A stretch of 64,000 nt of DNA from Channa striata (Eukaryota; Chordata; Actinopteri; Anabantiformes; Channidae), in NCBI GenBank assembly GCA_033026295.1, contig CM065174.1, positions 496,001-560,000 of the forward strand, read 5' to 3'. The notes beneath the pieces are model-generated. The model saw only the letters and a list, made by a program, of their open reading frames with translations, had not been told where the DNA came from and searched no databases. Of this stretch, positions 55,250 to 64,000 are shown one piece after another; the first letter of the stretch is position 1; each line of letters begins with the position of its first letter. The translations under genes were made by a program, and so were the position numbers.

Positions 55250-56212
55250 ATGAACATGTCATCACACAGACACTTTATTCTCAATGGTTTTAATGAACTG
55301 CAAAACCTTAGGCCTGTGCTCTTCCTTCCCTACTCGATCTTGTTCATCTTGTCACTGTCTACAAACTCCCTACTGCTCTACGTTGTTGTTTCACAAAGAA
55401 GCCTCCACTCACCAATGTACATTCTTATCGCAGGCATGGCCTTCGTGGACCTGAGCATCCCACTGGTGTTTGTTCCCAACATGCTGCTGAGCTTCTTGTT
55501 TGACTGGAGGGGAATCTCGCTGAACGGCTGTTTGTTTCAGATGTACTTTATTCACTTTATTGGAACGTTTCAGTCCACATTGGTTGTATGGATGGCCTTA
55601 GACCGATACTATGCCATCTGTAGGCCTCTCCACTACAACGAATGCATGGCTGTACCAAAATTTTTTAAATTTGTGATTCCACTTTTGGCCAGAAATGTGC
55701 TCACGGTCATGGTAATAGTGATCTTAGCAGGAAGGCTGACATTCTGCGTAAGTAATGTGATAGATGGCTGTTTCTGTGAGCACATGGCCTTGGTGGAGCT
55801 GGCCTGTGGAAGCACGACCATCAACAGTCTGGTGGGGTTAATTTCAGTGTTCCTAGTCATTGTCGTCGATTTCTTGTTTACGCTCACTTCTTACATAATT
55901 ATTTTCACCTCTCTGCTAAGCTCAGGCATATCGAGTGCAAAAGCTTTTCATACGTGTATTACACACATTGTGGTAATTAGCGTCAGTCTTATCATCGTAC
56001 TCACTGCTTTCTTGTCATTTCGGATCAGAAACAGTCTTCCTGCATCGATTCGAGTTTTTTTCAGCACCATGTACCCACTGTTCCCCGGCTGTTTCAACCC
56101 AATTATCTATGGCATCAGAACCACAGAAATCCGACAGCAAATTCATAAGTTCTTGATCTACCACTTTGTGAAAACTGGGCGCCTATGTTTAGAAACAAAT
56201 AGAAATTTATAA
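55250..56212 (+). CDS. Olfactory receptor, intact (subfamily B, unit 3)
   Basis: 320-aa seven-transmembrane odorant receptor. Seen: N-glycosylation NMS (2-4), LHSPMYILI (52-60), Cys94 and loop-2 cysteines 174, 176 and 186, MALDRYYAICRPLHY (115-129), KAFHTCITHI (231-240), and FNPIIYGIRTTEIRQQ (282-297). KAFxTC and NPIIYGxRTxEIR resemble class I ORs (OR51/52 type) of tetrapods; its fish group needs a tree. It would couple odour binding to G-protein signalling in olfactory neuron cilia. The ATG is 49 bp after a conserved 3' splice site. The frame is full length, with 7 T and 4 C where units 1 and 2 are short, and is likely functional. The C-terminus (HKFLIYHFVKTGRLCLETN) matches units 1 and 2 but not unit 4. 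Confidence 0.95.
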   Translation: MNMSSHRHFILNGFNELQNLRPVLFLPYSILFILSLSTNSLLLYVVVSQRSLHSPMYILIAGMAFVDLSIPLVFVPNMLLSFLFDWRGISLNGCLFQMYFIHFIGTFQSTLVVWMALDRYYAICRPLHYNECMAVPKFFKFVIPLLARNVLTVMVIVILAGRLTFCVSNVIDGCFCEHMALVELACGSTTINSLVGLISVFLVIVVDFLFTLTSYIIIFTSLLSSGISSAKAFHTCITHIVVISVSLIIVLTAFLSFRIRNSLPASIRVFFSTMYPLFPGCFNPIIYGIRTTEIRQQIHKFLIYHFVKTGRLCLETNRNL

Positions 56213-56222
56213 TGTAAAATAT

Positions 56223-56464
56223 CTGCTATGCAGAGGCCTATTTTGTGGAACTTCTTGTTTAACTTTAGAGGACTGCTAATTTACCACATCACCACACTGC
56301 TCCACTATCAGCAATCAGTCCATCACATTCTCATTAAGGTTCCTCACCTTTGTGGTCACAATTGTCCTTATGTTCATATTGATTGTGATTTTTGCAGGAA
56401 GATCAGGAAGGTGGGTGGAGAAGAGTCAGCTGCCAATTTTATTAAACTGCAGTCTGGATGTATT
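56223..56464 (+). pseudogene. Old OR relic (TM2 and TM4 parts), unit 3
   Basis: Copy of 41104-41345 with two base changes. Confidence 0.65.
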
Positions 56465-56869
56465 TAAACACCCAAACACTAACAGGTTTCTAATCTGTTG
56501 GCAGCCTTAACTCATCATCTTTGAGTTTGGAAATCAAATTCTCTTCAGAATACAACCGTCCACTTGGTAAGACTGTTTCATTTTACTTCAGACAATTTCT
56601 TTTGTCGTATTTTTATTCTGGTAGTTCGCTACTGTAATCTTGATAGTGACATTTGTATAAATTAGTTACTTTGATCTCCTTGCACAGCCTAAATCTTCAA
56701 CTGAATTCCAATAATTCCAGAACACTTATTACTTTAAAGTGAAATCAAATTCACAGAGGGGATGAACCACGTCTGCTTATTTAGGAATAATTTGCTGCTC
56801 ACTAAAGAAAAAATTTGGTAAATGTCTGCATTTAAGACCCTCACTTTCTGTAAAAATAAAATATTGTCT

Positions 56870-57144
56870 ATCCTTGATCATGGAATGCTTGGAACTATAC
56901 AAGATGAACAGAAGTGGAGGTCAACTTCAGGCAATTTCACAAGTCAACATCAAGTGCGGCATATAACAAGGAGATGCGCTATCCCTGCTACTGTTCTGTG
57001 TGGGCCTGAACCCCCTCTGTCAGGTAATCACCAAGAGTGGCTACGTATACCCACTACGGAATGACGTAACCATCAGCCTCCTCCTCTACATGGATGACAT
57101 CAAGCTGTACACCAGGAGTGAATGAGACATCGACTCGCTGATAC
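56870..57144 (+). mobile_element. Non-LTR RT fragment, unit 3 (A-type with B-type bases)
   Basis: Left part has B-type bases (GGAATGCTTGG, ATACAAGATG), the middle has A-type bases (CTACTGTTCTG, AATCACCAAGAGTGG). YMDD lies at about 57088-57099. Confidence 0.65.
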
Positions 57145-58500
57145 ATAATTAAATTCAATTAAATTCAACTTTATTTACATAGCGCCAATTTACAACAAGG
57201 TCATCTCAAGGCACTTTACATAATAAAGTCAAGACTATACAAACATTTAGAGAAAACCCAACAAATCCCCCTTGAGCAGCCATAGGCAACAGTGGAGAGG
57301 AAAAACTTCCTTTACTGGAAGAAACCTCCAGCAGAATCAGGCTCAGGGTGGGCGGACATCTGCCTTGACCGTTTGGGGTGAGTGGAAAGTGGAGAGAGAA
57401 AAGAACAGAGCAAAAAAAGCAACAACAAAACATTGGGCAGGTTAGTAGGGCCAGTAGCTACACACTGGAGGACACACAGCTCCAAATCCAGGGACACCTG
57501 AAGACAGGGACAGAGAGAGGGAGACAGAGAGGGAGAAAGACGACTACCAGACAAAGAAGATACAGAGTTATTGTCATACAGTGGTGACATTGTAAATGTG
57601 GGGTGAGAGGAGAGAATGAAGAGAAGAGGAAAGTGTCACAGTGCAGAGTCCCCCAGCAGTCTAAGCCTATAGCAGCATGACTATAACCAACTATAAGCTT
57701 TATCAAAAAGGAAGGTTTTGAGCCTAGCCTTAAAAGTAGAGAGGGTGTCTGCTTCCCGAATCTGGACTGGGAGCTGGTTCCACAGGAGAGGAGCTTGATA
57801 GCTAAAGGCTCTGCCTCCCATTCTACTTTTGGAAATTCTGGGAACCACAAGTAGGCCTGCATTTTGGGACCGAAGTTGTCTAGTAGGATGATATGGTACT
57901 AGGAGATCTTTGAGGTATGATGGAGCTTGACTGTTTAAAGCTTTATAGGTAAGAAGAAGGGTTTTAAATTCTATTCTACATTTAATGGGAAGCCAATGGA
58001 GAGAACTAATGAAGGTGAAATATGATCTCTCTTACCAATCCCAGTCAGTAATCTTGCTGCAGCATTTTGGATTAATTAAAGACTTTTTAGAGAGTTACTG
58101 GGGCAGCCTGAAAGTAGAGAATTACAGTAGTCCAATCTAGAAGTAACAAATGCATGAACCAGTTTTTCAGCATCGCTTTGAGACAGGATGCTCCTAGTTT
58201 TGGCAATGTTCTGTAGGTGGAAGAAGGCTGTTCTAGAGATTTGTTTTATGTGTGAGGTAAATGACAAATCCTGGTCAAAAATGACTCAGATTCCTTGCAG
58301 TACTACTGGGGGCCAGAGTCATGTCATCTAAAGTAGCAATATGGTTAGAAAACATGTTTCTTAGACTTTTAGGCCCAAATACAATAACTTTTTATCTGAA
58401 TTTAGAAGAAGGAAATTATACGTCATCCAGTCCCTTATGTCTTTTAAACATGCTTGTTGTTTGGTAGTGAACCTAGATTGCCTGGATGTCCTTGAGACTG
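57145..58500 (-). mobile_element. L2-type LINE copy, unit 3 (A/B hybrid)
   Basis: The tail has the A-type GAGCAGCCATAGGCAAC (57275-57291), then the B-type AAAAACTTCCTTTACTGG, and continues as copy B with its own scattered changes. RT part with HAFVTSRLDYCNSLLSGCP in the frame 58267-58076. Confidence 0.85.
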
Positions 58501-58894
58501 CCAATGAAACGCTGTCTTCAGGGCTTACTTCTACAGTTGCTTTGCGTGGTTCCTCCATGCGCTGAAGTGCCCCTAGAACCCATTCAGTAATTTTCTTCTT
58601 AAACTCTTTATAGTCGGCTACTTTAGGCTCAAGCCACATTTGGTGTTAATTATTCCTTTCCTCCTCCAACTTAGGGTTGTGGGACAAATCTTCAGCTAAG
58701 ACATTTTTTTTACACAACTCACCAAATAGTTGGTCGAGCACCAGAATCAGCTTGGTGTTCACATTCTCAGCGTCACAGTCGTTCTCCATCAGACGATGTA
58801 TCTTGTTCTTTTTACATTTACATTTACATTTAGTCATTTGGGCAGACGCTTTTATCCAAAGCAACTTACAGAGTAATTTGGTACACACATACAC
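58361..58894 (-). pseudogene. Gag-like/L2 chimera, broken by a stop, unit 3
   Basis: Same as 53107-53640, but TTGGTGTTAATT replaces TTGGTGTTCATT (about 58642-58653) and creates a stop, so it splits into 92- and 82-aa pieces. Confidence 0.5.
58804..58886 (-). repeat. L2-type tail of the second family, unit 3
   Basis: Copy of 45994-46075. Confidence 0.7.
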
Positions 58895-59303
58895 GGTGGC
58901 GATGGCTGCCTCGCAGGGTGCTCATCTTCAATGGTCCAAAGAAGATTCGCTCCAGGGATCGATGTATTATAAAAAACGTTGCAGATTTATTGAACTTCTG
59001 TGTTCTTCTGTACAGCTGATAACAACAGTTCTATAACGACACTGATATAATACCTAAACTCCACCAAGCACGGTAAGGAAACTGTGTGCCTCCACAGCTA
59101 AACACTGCTCTCATAACATAACTTGCTGCTCCAGTCTCTTTCTAACAGCCTAAAAAGCAATACAAACGTTGGTTTCCTTGATGATTACTTGTGCATGCTT
59201 AGAAGGCAAATATACGATGTTTTAGATGATGTCAATAGTGTTGTACATACATTAGCTAGTTCCCTATCTTACTAATATAACATAACTGCAGAAAATGTAT
59301 GTA

Positions 59304-59434
59304 TGAAATGTATGTTCTCATGTATGAAGAGCTGGACAGCACCAGGCCCAGACACATTTGTTAAAGAAACTTACTTTAGTCCAAGACTGAATGGAGAGAC
59401 AAATGAACCAGCTACTAATAGGTGGAATCATACA
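59304..59434 (+). mobile_element. Non-LTR RT fragment, N-terminal piece, unit 3
   Basis: Copy of 46495-46625. Confidence 0.45.
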
Positions 59435-60421
59435 GATATTAAAGGAATACAGTTGTCAGTTGGATCAGGTATTATGGAGGATGCTTTAAAAACTTGGTAA
59501 ATTCAATATTTAGTAAGGGGTTGCAAACCTATGGCTGAGGCCCCTGTCCACAACTTCCCATTTGTAATCTATGCCATATGCTGGCATAGACTACGGGTTA
59601 GGAGTATGTGTGGGCCATGTTCAAAATGTTAGAAGACATCTGTGCAGTGTCTTTGCAGTAAAACACAAAGTTAGTTCAAACTGTGTTTTAATTGGCTGTG
59701 TGACGCTGTTGCTCTCTGGGATTGTCAGGCCACACAGCTGAAGGCGTGAATCACGGAAGGCATTAAAGTCCTGACTGGTTCAGCCAGGACAGGTTGGACG
59801 GTGGGATGGTTGGAGGACAGTTGTTGTGTGTAGAGAGAATCACTGAAGAGCTACAGAACAGCAGCTTTTCAGCTTTAACTCTTTCTTGTGTCCTGCAGCA
59901 TCAGTGGAATGAGATTATTTCACACCTTTCCTCTGTTGTCATACATTGAACCTTGATTTTAGTGATTTTTCTAGGAATCTTAATAGTGATATTTCTATTC
60001 AGGTTCTGATTCCAACATGTTTTTAGTTGAGTTTTTAACATGATATATTACTAGTTTCATGTGAAGCTTGGGATTAAGAAACCTTGGCATGTATTGAAAG
60101 TAAGTGTAAGTCGTGACAAAGACAATGAGGCATGAAAATCTATCAGGTGTCAGTTGAACGGTTGAGCTTGAACCAGGTCTCTTTAATAGTGCTGGCAGTT
60201 TTTTTGTAGAAAAACAGCATTTGGTTAATTTCAGTTAAATACAGTTTCAAGTTGTTGTTTTTTTTTTAATTGTGACAAACCTTGATGTAAAATATTAATT
60301 TTTTAGAAACGGATTTATTCAGTATTAATTTTGTCTCATGTCTTTTTCTACGTAATGCGGCTGACCTGCAGCTGTTGCTGTGTTGTTTTTGGGTTTCTCC
60401 TCATTCATTCATTTTGGACAC
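59435..60421 (+). promoter_or_regulatory. OR upstream region (serves gene at 60501)
   Basis: Nearly identical to 54181-55171. Confidence 0.4.
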
Positions 60422-60433
60422 ACAAATAATTTG

Positions 60434-60451
60434 GTCTCTTTCTCCTCTCAG
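60434..60451 (+). promoter_or_regulatory. 3' splice site before OR unit 4
   Basis: Same tract as in the other units; AG at 60450-60451, 49 bp before the ATG. Confidence 0.65.
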
Positions 60452-60500
60452 GTGGATTGATCTAAAGCTGTGGAAGAGGTTGTTTTAGAAGGAGGAGAAG

Positions 60501-61463
60501 ATGAACATGTCATCACACAGACACTTTATTCTCAATGGTTTTAATGAACTGCAAAACCTTAGGCCTGTGCTCTTCCTTCCCTACTCCATCATGTTCATCT
60601 TGTCACTGTCTACAAACTCCCTACTGCTCTACGTTGTTGTTTCACAAAGAAGCCTCCACTCACCAATGTACATTCTTATCGCAGGCATGGCCTTCGTGGA
60701 CCTGAGCCTCCCACTGGTGTTTGTTCCCAACATGCTGCTGAGCTTCTTGTTTGACTGGAGGGGAATCTCGCTGAACGGCTGTTTGTTTCAGATGTACTTT
60801 ATTCACTTTGTTGGAACGTTTCAGTCCACATTGCTTGTATGGATGGCCTTAGACCGATACTATGCCATCTGTAGGCCTCTCCACTACAACGAATGCATGG
60901 CTGTACCAAAATTTTTTAAATTTGTGATTCCACTTTTGGCCAGAAATGTGCTCACGGTCATGGTAATAGTGATCTTAGCAGGAAGGCTGACATTCTGCGT
61001 AAGTAATGTGATAGATGGCTGTTTCTGTGAGCACATGGCCTTGGTGGAGCTGGCCTGTGGAAGCACGACCATCAACAGTCTGGTGGGGTTAATTTCAGTG
61101 TTCCTAGTCATTGTCGTCGATTTCTTGTTTACGCTCACTTCTTACATAATTATTTTCACCTCTGTGCTAAGCTCAGGCATATCGAGTGCAAAAGCTCTTC
61201 ATACGTGTATTACACACATTGTGGTAATTAGCGTCAGTCTTATCATTGCACTCACTGCTTACCTGTCATTTCGGATCAGAAACGGTCTTCCTGCAGCGAT
61301 TCGAGTTTTTTTCAGCACCATGTACCCACTGTTCCCCAGCTGTTTCAACCCAATTATCTATGGCATCAGAACCACAGAAATCCGACAGCAAATTCTGAAG
61401 ATTCTGACCTGTCACTATGTCAAAACCGGGCCCCTGTCCTTAGAAACAAACAAAAAAGTATAA
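60501..61463 (+). CDS. Olfactory receptor, intact (subfamily B, unit 4)
   Basis: 320 aa, with the same motifs as the gene at 55250 (LHSPMYILI, MALDRYYAICRPLHY, FNPIIYGIRTTEIRQQ). It differs mostly in the last third: KALHTC for KAFHTC, LTAYLSFRIRNGLPAAIR, PSCFNPII for PGCFNPII, and the tail LKILTCHYVKTGPLSLETNK. Substitutions in TM6-TM7 may alter ligand response; this is an inference. The tail is the likely ancestral type because the old relics at 43.1 and 50.7 kb and the pseudogene at 37784 (QQILKTLTGCC) resemble it. AATAAA at 61535-61540 may end the transcript. Likely functional. Confidence 0.95.
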   Translation: MNMSSHRHFILNGFNELQNLRPVLFLPYSIMFILSLSTNSLLLYVVVSQRSLHSPMYILIAGMAFVDLSLPLVFVPNMLLSFLFDWRGISLNGCLFQMYFIHFVGTFQSTLLVWMALDRYYAICRPLHYNECMAVPKFFKFVIPLLARNVLTVMVIVILAGRLTFCVSNVIDGCFCEHMALVELACGSTTINSLVGLISVFLVIVVDFLFTLTSYIIIFTSVLSSGISSAKALHTCITHIVVISVSLIIALTAYLSFRIRNGLPAAIRVFFSTMYPLFPSCFNPIIYGIRTTEIRQQILKILTCHYVKTGPLSLETNKKV

Positions 61464-61492
61464 TGTCTGCTATACAGAGGCCTATTTTGATG

Positions 61493-62585
61493 CAGATTAC
61501 TTATGGCAAAATGAAAATGCTCTTAGAATGTACAAATAAAGATACAACAAATGTATGTGCTCATTTATCTCCTGTTCAGGAGTAGCCCAGGGTGAAAGGT
61601 GCCCTACATACATACAGTAAATTATCACACAGGAGTCTGTAATACGATTTTCAATTCATAATAGCTCTGATGTAGAGACATGCTACCAATTGAGAATAAC
61701 ATTTAACAGTAACACTATTACTCTATTTAATTGTTTTAGACTAGCAAAAAATTACACGCTTAATCAAATGAGTGCAAAACCCAGGGCTTTGCAGTTAATG
61801 ACACAACTATCATTTTTGTAAGATCAATGCTGTTACAACATTTAAGATTATGGTCACAGAAAAACCTTTTGAACTCCTTATATTCAGAATTATTGCATGT
61901 ATGAAACATTTGAAATAACAGCAGACTTGGAAACCCAAGCCTGTGTTCACACTTCATTACAGGGAGTCATTGTAGTCTGAACCATCCAGTCACAAAACAT
62001 CAACACAACACACTCGACACTGGACAAAGCCAAGGTTCAATTTTACCACTGTGAACAGCTCCAGTAGGAGAAAACAAATATTTATTTGGATTTTTTTAAT
62101 CAGTGTGTTTATGTAGAAATAAATATATCTGTGTAATTAACGCTATCGACATAGTAATATGTCTACATTTATTCCAACCAGTTTATATTTATTGAATTGT
62201 TGTTGAAATTGGGTTTGATCAGTTGAGCTCTTCTCCCATGCTGCTTCGCCTACATGCTAGCATTCTTGTGCTAGAACTAGCACAACAAAGTTAGCTTAGC
62301 CAGCGCAGAAACTGAAATGAAGTCATAATTCATCCTTTTTTTAAGTAAGAGCTCACTTCACCTCATTATGTTCTCTACATATTTAAATATAGCTTATCTT
62401 GTGAATAATCATTTTCGTCTGCAAACCTCGAACAAAGTTACGATTGACATACCTTTGTTCAAGGTTTGTAGAAGCAATGAGGAGACCTCCAGTCAGTGGC
62501 GATCCTAGAGTCTGTTAGGGCCCTGGGCAAACATGTATTTATCATAAAACTGCTATGCTGAAAATATGGAAAGTACAATCAATCA
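61493..62585. other. Spacer right of the OR array, nothing recognised
   Basis: AT-rich unique-looking DNA. A possible OR poly(A) signal at 61535-61540. Confidence 0.5.
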
Positions 62586-63560
62586 AAAAGATTTGCTTGG
62601 TGTTTTCTGTGTTGTGCTTGGGATCACCAGACCTGAATGATTGAGTCAAGGTAAGCCGGAGCTGTAGAGGTGACCACTCTGTATCCAAGAGTTGGAACTT
62701 TGAACCTAATCAGCCACAGGAATGCAGTGTAGAGATCTGAAGAGCGGTGTGACACGAGTCCTTTTTGGCTGGTTAAAAATGAGGCATGCTTCCACGTTTT
62801 GGATCAGCTGCAGGGCTTTGATTGTGCTGGTAACCCCATCAGTACTGCATTGCAGTAATCGAGATGAGATATGATTAACACCTGCTCAACTGTCTGATCT
62901 TTCTGATGTTGTAAAGGGCAAATCTACATGCCCTAGACACCGAGGAGCTGTAAAGCTCAAATGGTCATCAATGATGACCCCCAGATATCTGGCCGACTTA
63001 GCATGAACAATCACTGCAGATCCATTGTTGATGCTGGTTTTGTCTTGTGTCGAAGGTCTGGCTGGAAAGACAACAACTTCACTCTTGGAAACGTTAAGCT
63101 GAAGATTTCTTTCTCTCATCCAAGCAGAGATGTCAGAGAGACAGTGGAGTCGTCCGGTGGAAACCATCAGAAATGCCGTCTCTGTGGAGTGACCACTCTT
63201 GAAGTTAGACTGGTATACATCCAGGAGGTTGTTCTGAGAAAGTCAGAGAGTAAATCGAAGACTGCTCATTCCAGGGTATTGGCTAGAAATGGAGGAAGAG
63301 AGACTGGTTTGTAATTCTCCACAAGGGAGGGATCAAGAGAGGCTTCTTCAACGGTGGAATAATCTGGGCTTTCTTGAATGAGGTGGGAGAAGTGCCTGTT
63401 ATGAGAGAAGTGTTGATGACCTGTGTAATGGCTGGTATTAAAGTCGAGCGCACGTCCCAATAGATGGCATAAGCCACCCTGGATAAATAGGTAGAGAACA
63501 AAGATGGCCAGAGTTGAAACTGAACCAAGCCTTGGATTAGAGTGGTATCCTGTTAAGAGA
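62586..63560 (-). mobile_element. LINE reverse transcriptase fragment (L2/CR1-like, second family)
   Basis: Minus-strand pieces from right to left: LIPAITQVINTSLITGTSP, FKKAQIIPPLKKP and VENYKPVSLPPFLANTLE (63528-63266), then, after a deletion that removes the catalytic core, LSDISAWMRERNLQLNVSKS and SARYLGVIIDDHLSF (63167-62886). The left end (ACCTGAATGATTGAGTCAAGG at 62632-62652, minus one base) matches 30317-30336. Broken and non-functional. Confidence 0.8.
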
Positions 63561-63686
63561 ATGCCTCGTAAACCAGTGACCTTCAGCTCTCGGTGTCCTT
63601 GGCCAGATAGTACTGTGAGGGGTTTAGCTTTGGGATCCAGAAAGTCACTGGGTGGGATATATTCAAGCTATCCTCTGTATCTATTT
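63561..63686. other. Short spacer
   Basis: Nothing seen. Confidence 0.4.
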
Positions 63687-64000
63687 AATTAAATTCAATT
63701 CAACTTTATTTATATAGCGCCAATTTACAACAAGGTCATCTCAAGGCACTTTACATAATAAAGTCCAGACTATACAGACATGTAGAGAAAACCCAAAAAA
63801 TTCCCCCTTGAGCAGCTATAGGCAACAGTGGAGAGGAAAAACTCCCTTTAATGGAAGAAACCTCCAGCAGAATCAGGCTCAGGGTGGGCGGACATCTGCC
63901 TTGAACGTTTGGGGTGAGAGGAAAGTGGAGAGAGAAAAGAACAGAGCAACAAAAGCAACAACAAAACGTTGGGCAGGTTAGTAGGACCAGTAGCTGCACA
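63687..64000 (-). mobile_element. L2-type LINE 3' end, cut by window edge
   Basis: AATTCAATTCAACTTTATTT (63691-63710), GCGCCAATTTACAACAAGGT and GGGCAGGTTAGTAGGACC. Same family as copy B of the units; it continues beyond the window. Confidence 0.9.

Larger units (their letters stand above)
55172..60421 (+). repeat. Tandem duplication unit 3 (5.25 kb, internal deletion)
   Basis: Has the OR, OR relic 1, one RT fragment, one L2 copy, the gag-like chimera, and the upstream region. It lacks the ~2.3 kb between the two L2 tails of units 1 and 2, including OR relic 2. Confidence 0.9.
60422..61492 (+). repeat. Tandem duplication unit 4 (partial, gene only)
   Basis: Homology to the other units covers the splice site, the OR and about 25 bp after its stop (CAGAGGCCTATTTTG), then ends. 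The OR relic 1 that follows in units 1-3 is absent. Confidence 0.85.

Noticed and set aside
1..64000. CRISPR arrays, bacterial operons, plasmid features
   Set aside because: The repeats are transposons and tandem gene units; everything else shows vertebrate nuclear DNA.

Overview
This window is eukaryotic nuclear DNA from a ray-finned fish, most likely a spiny-rayed teleost. The evidence is intronless olfactory receptor (OR) coding exons of fish type, no bacterial-style operons, and a dense mix of fish-type transposons: Tc1, RTE, L2, CR1/Rex1-like, L1-like, an R2-like reverse transcriptase fragment and an endogenous retrovirus. No tRNA, rRNA or CRISPR array was found. I cannot name the species.

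Left part (1-12.5 kb). A decayed Tc1-like transposon and an internally deleted RTE retrotransposon lead into a small tandem family of ORs on the + strand. The copy at 4739-5665 is intact. The copy at 8907-9833 is complete apart from one stop codon (CGA to TGA at codon 51). A third copy survives only as its 3' end at about 10492-10720. CR1/Rex1-like LINE pieces and a 370-bp TA/TG microsatellite fill the gaps.

Middle part (12.5-37.7 kb). This is almost entirely mobile DNA: a decayed endogenous retrovirus (about 13.7-19.6 kb) whose env transmembrane region is still open; a LINE copy with an endonuclease but no reverse transcriptase (19.7-21.1 kb); and a 5.1-kb L1-like element on the - strand (23.06-28.19 kb) inserted inside an older L2 copy. 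Fragments of RTE, L2 and CR1-like elements follow, including a 400-codon open RTE reverse transcriptase at 35604-36806. A broken OR of the first family lies at 29468-30019.

Right part (37.7-64 kb). A second, unrelated-looking OR subfamily (320 aa, resembling class I/OR51-52 in its motifs) occupies the + strand. A diverged pseudogene (37784-38726) is followed by four very similar genes at 40133, 47688, 55250 and 60501. They sit in tandem units of 7.55, 7.56 and 5.25 kb plus a partial fourth. Genes 3 and 4 are intact; genes 1 and 2 carry single-base indels. Every unit keeps the same 3' splice site about 50 bp before the ATG, so each coding exon probably follows a 5'-UTR exon. Each long unit also carries two old OR relics between the genes, LINE fragments and an open gag-like/L2 chimera.

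The main biology is a birth-and-death OR cluster being reshaped by unequal crossing-over and gene conversion, with L2 3' ends apparently serving as recombination sites. All three complete ORs would act as odorant-sensing GPCRs on olfactory sensory neurons. I did not find a wholly new gene system. The points most worth checking are the mosaic pattern among the four genes, the OR relics hidden between them, the recombination deletion in unit 3, and whether the single-base indels are real.
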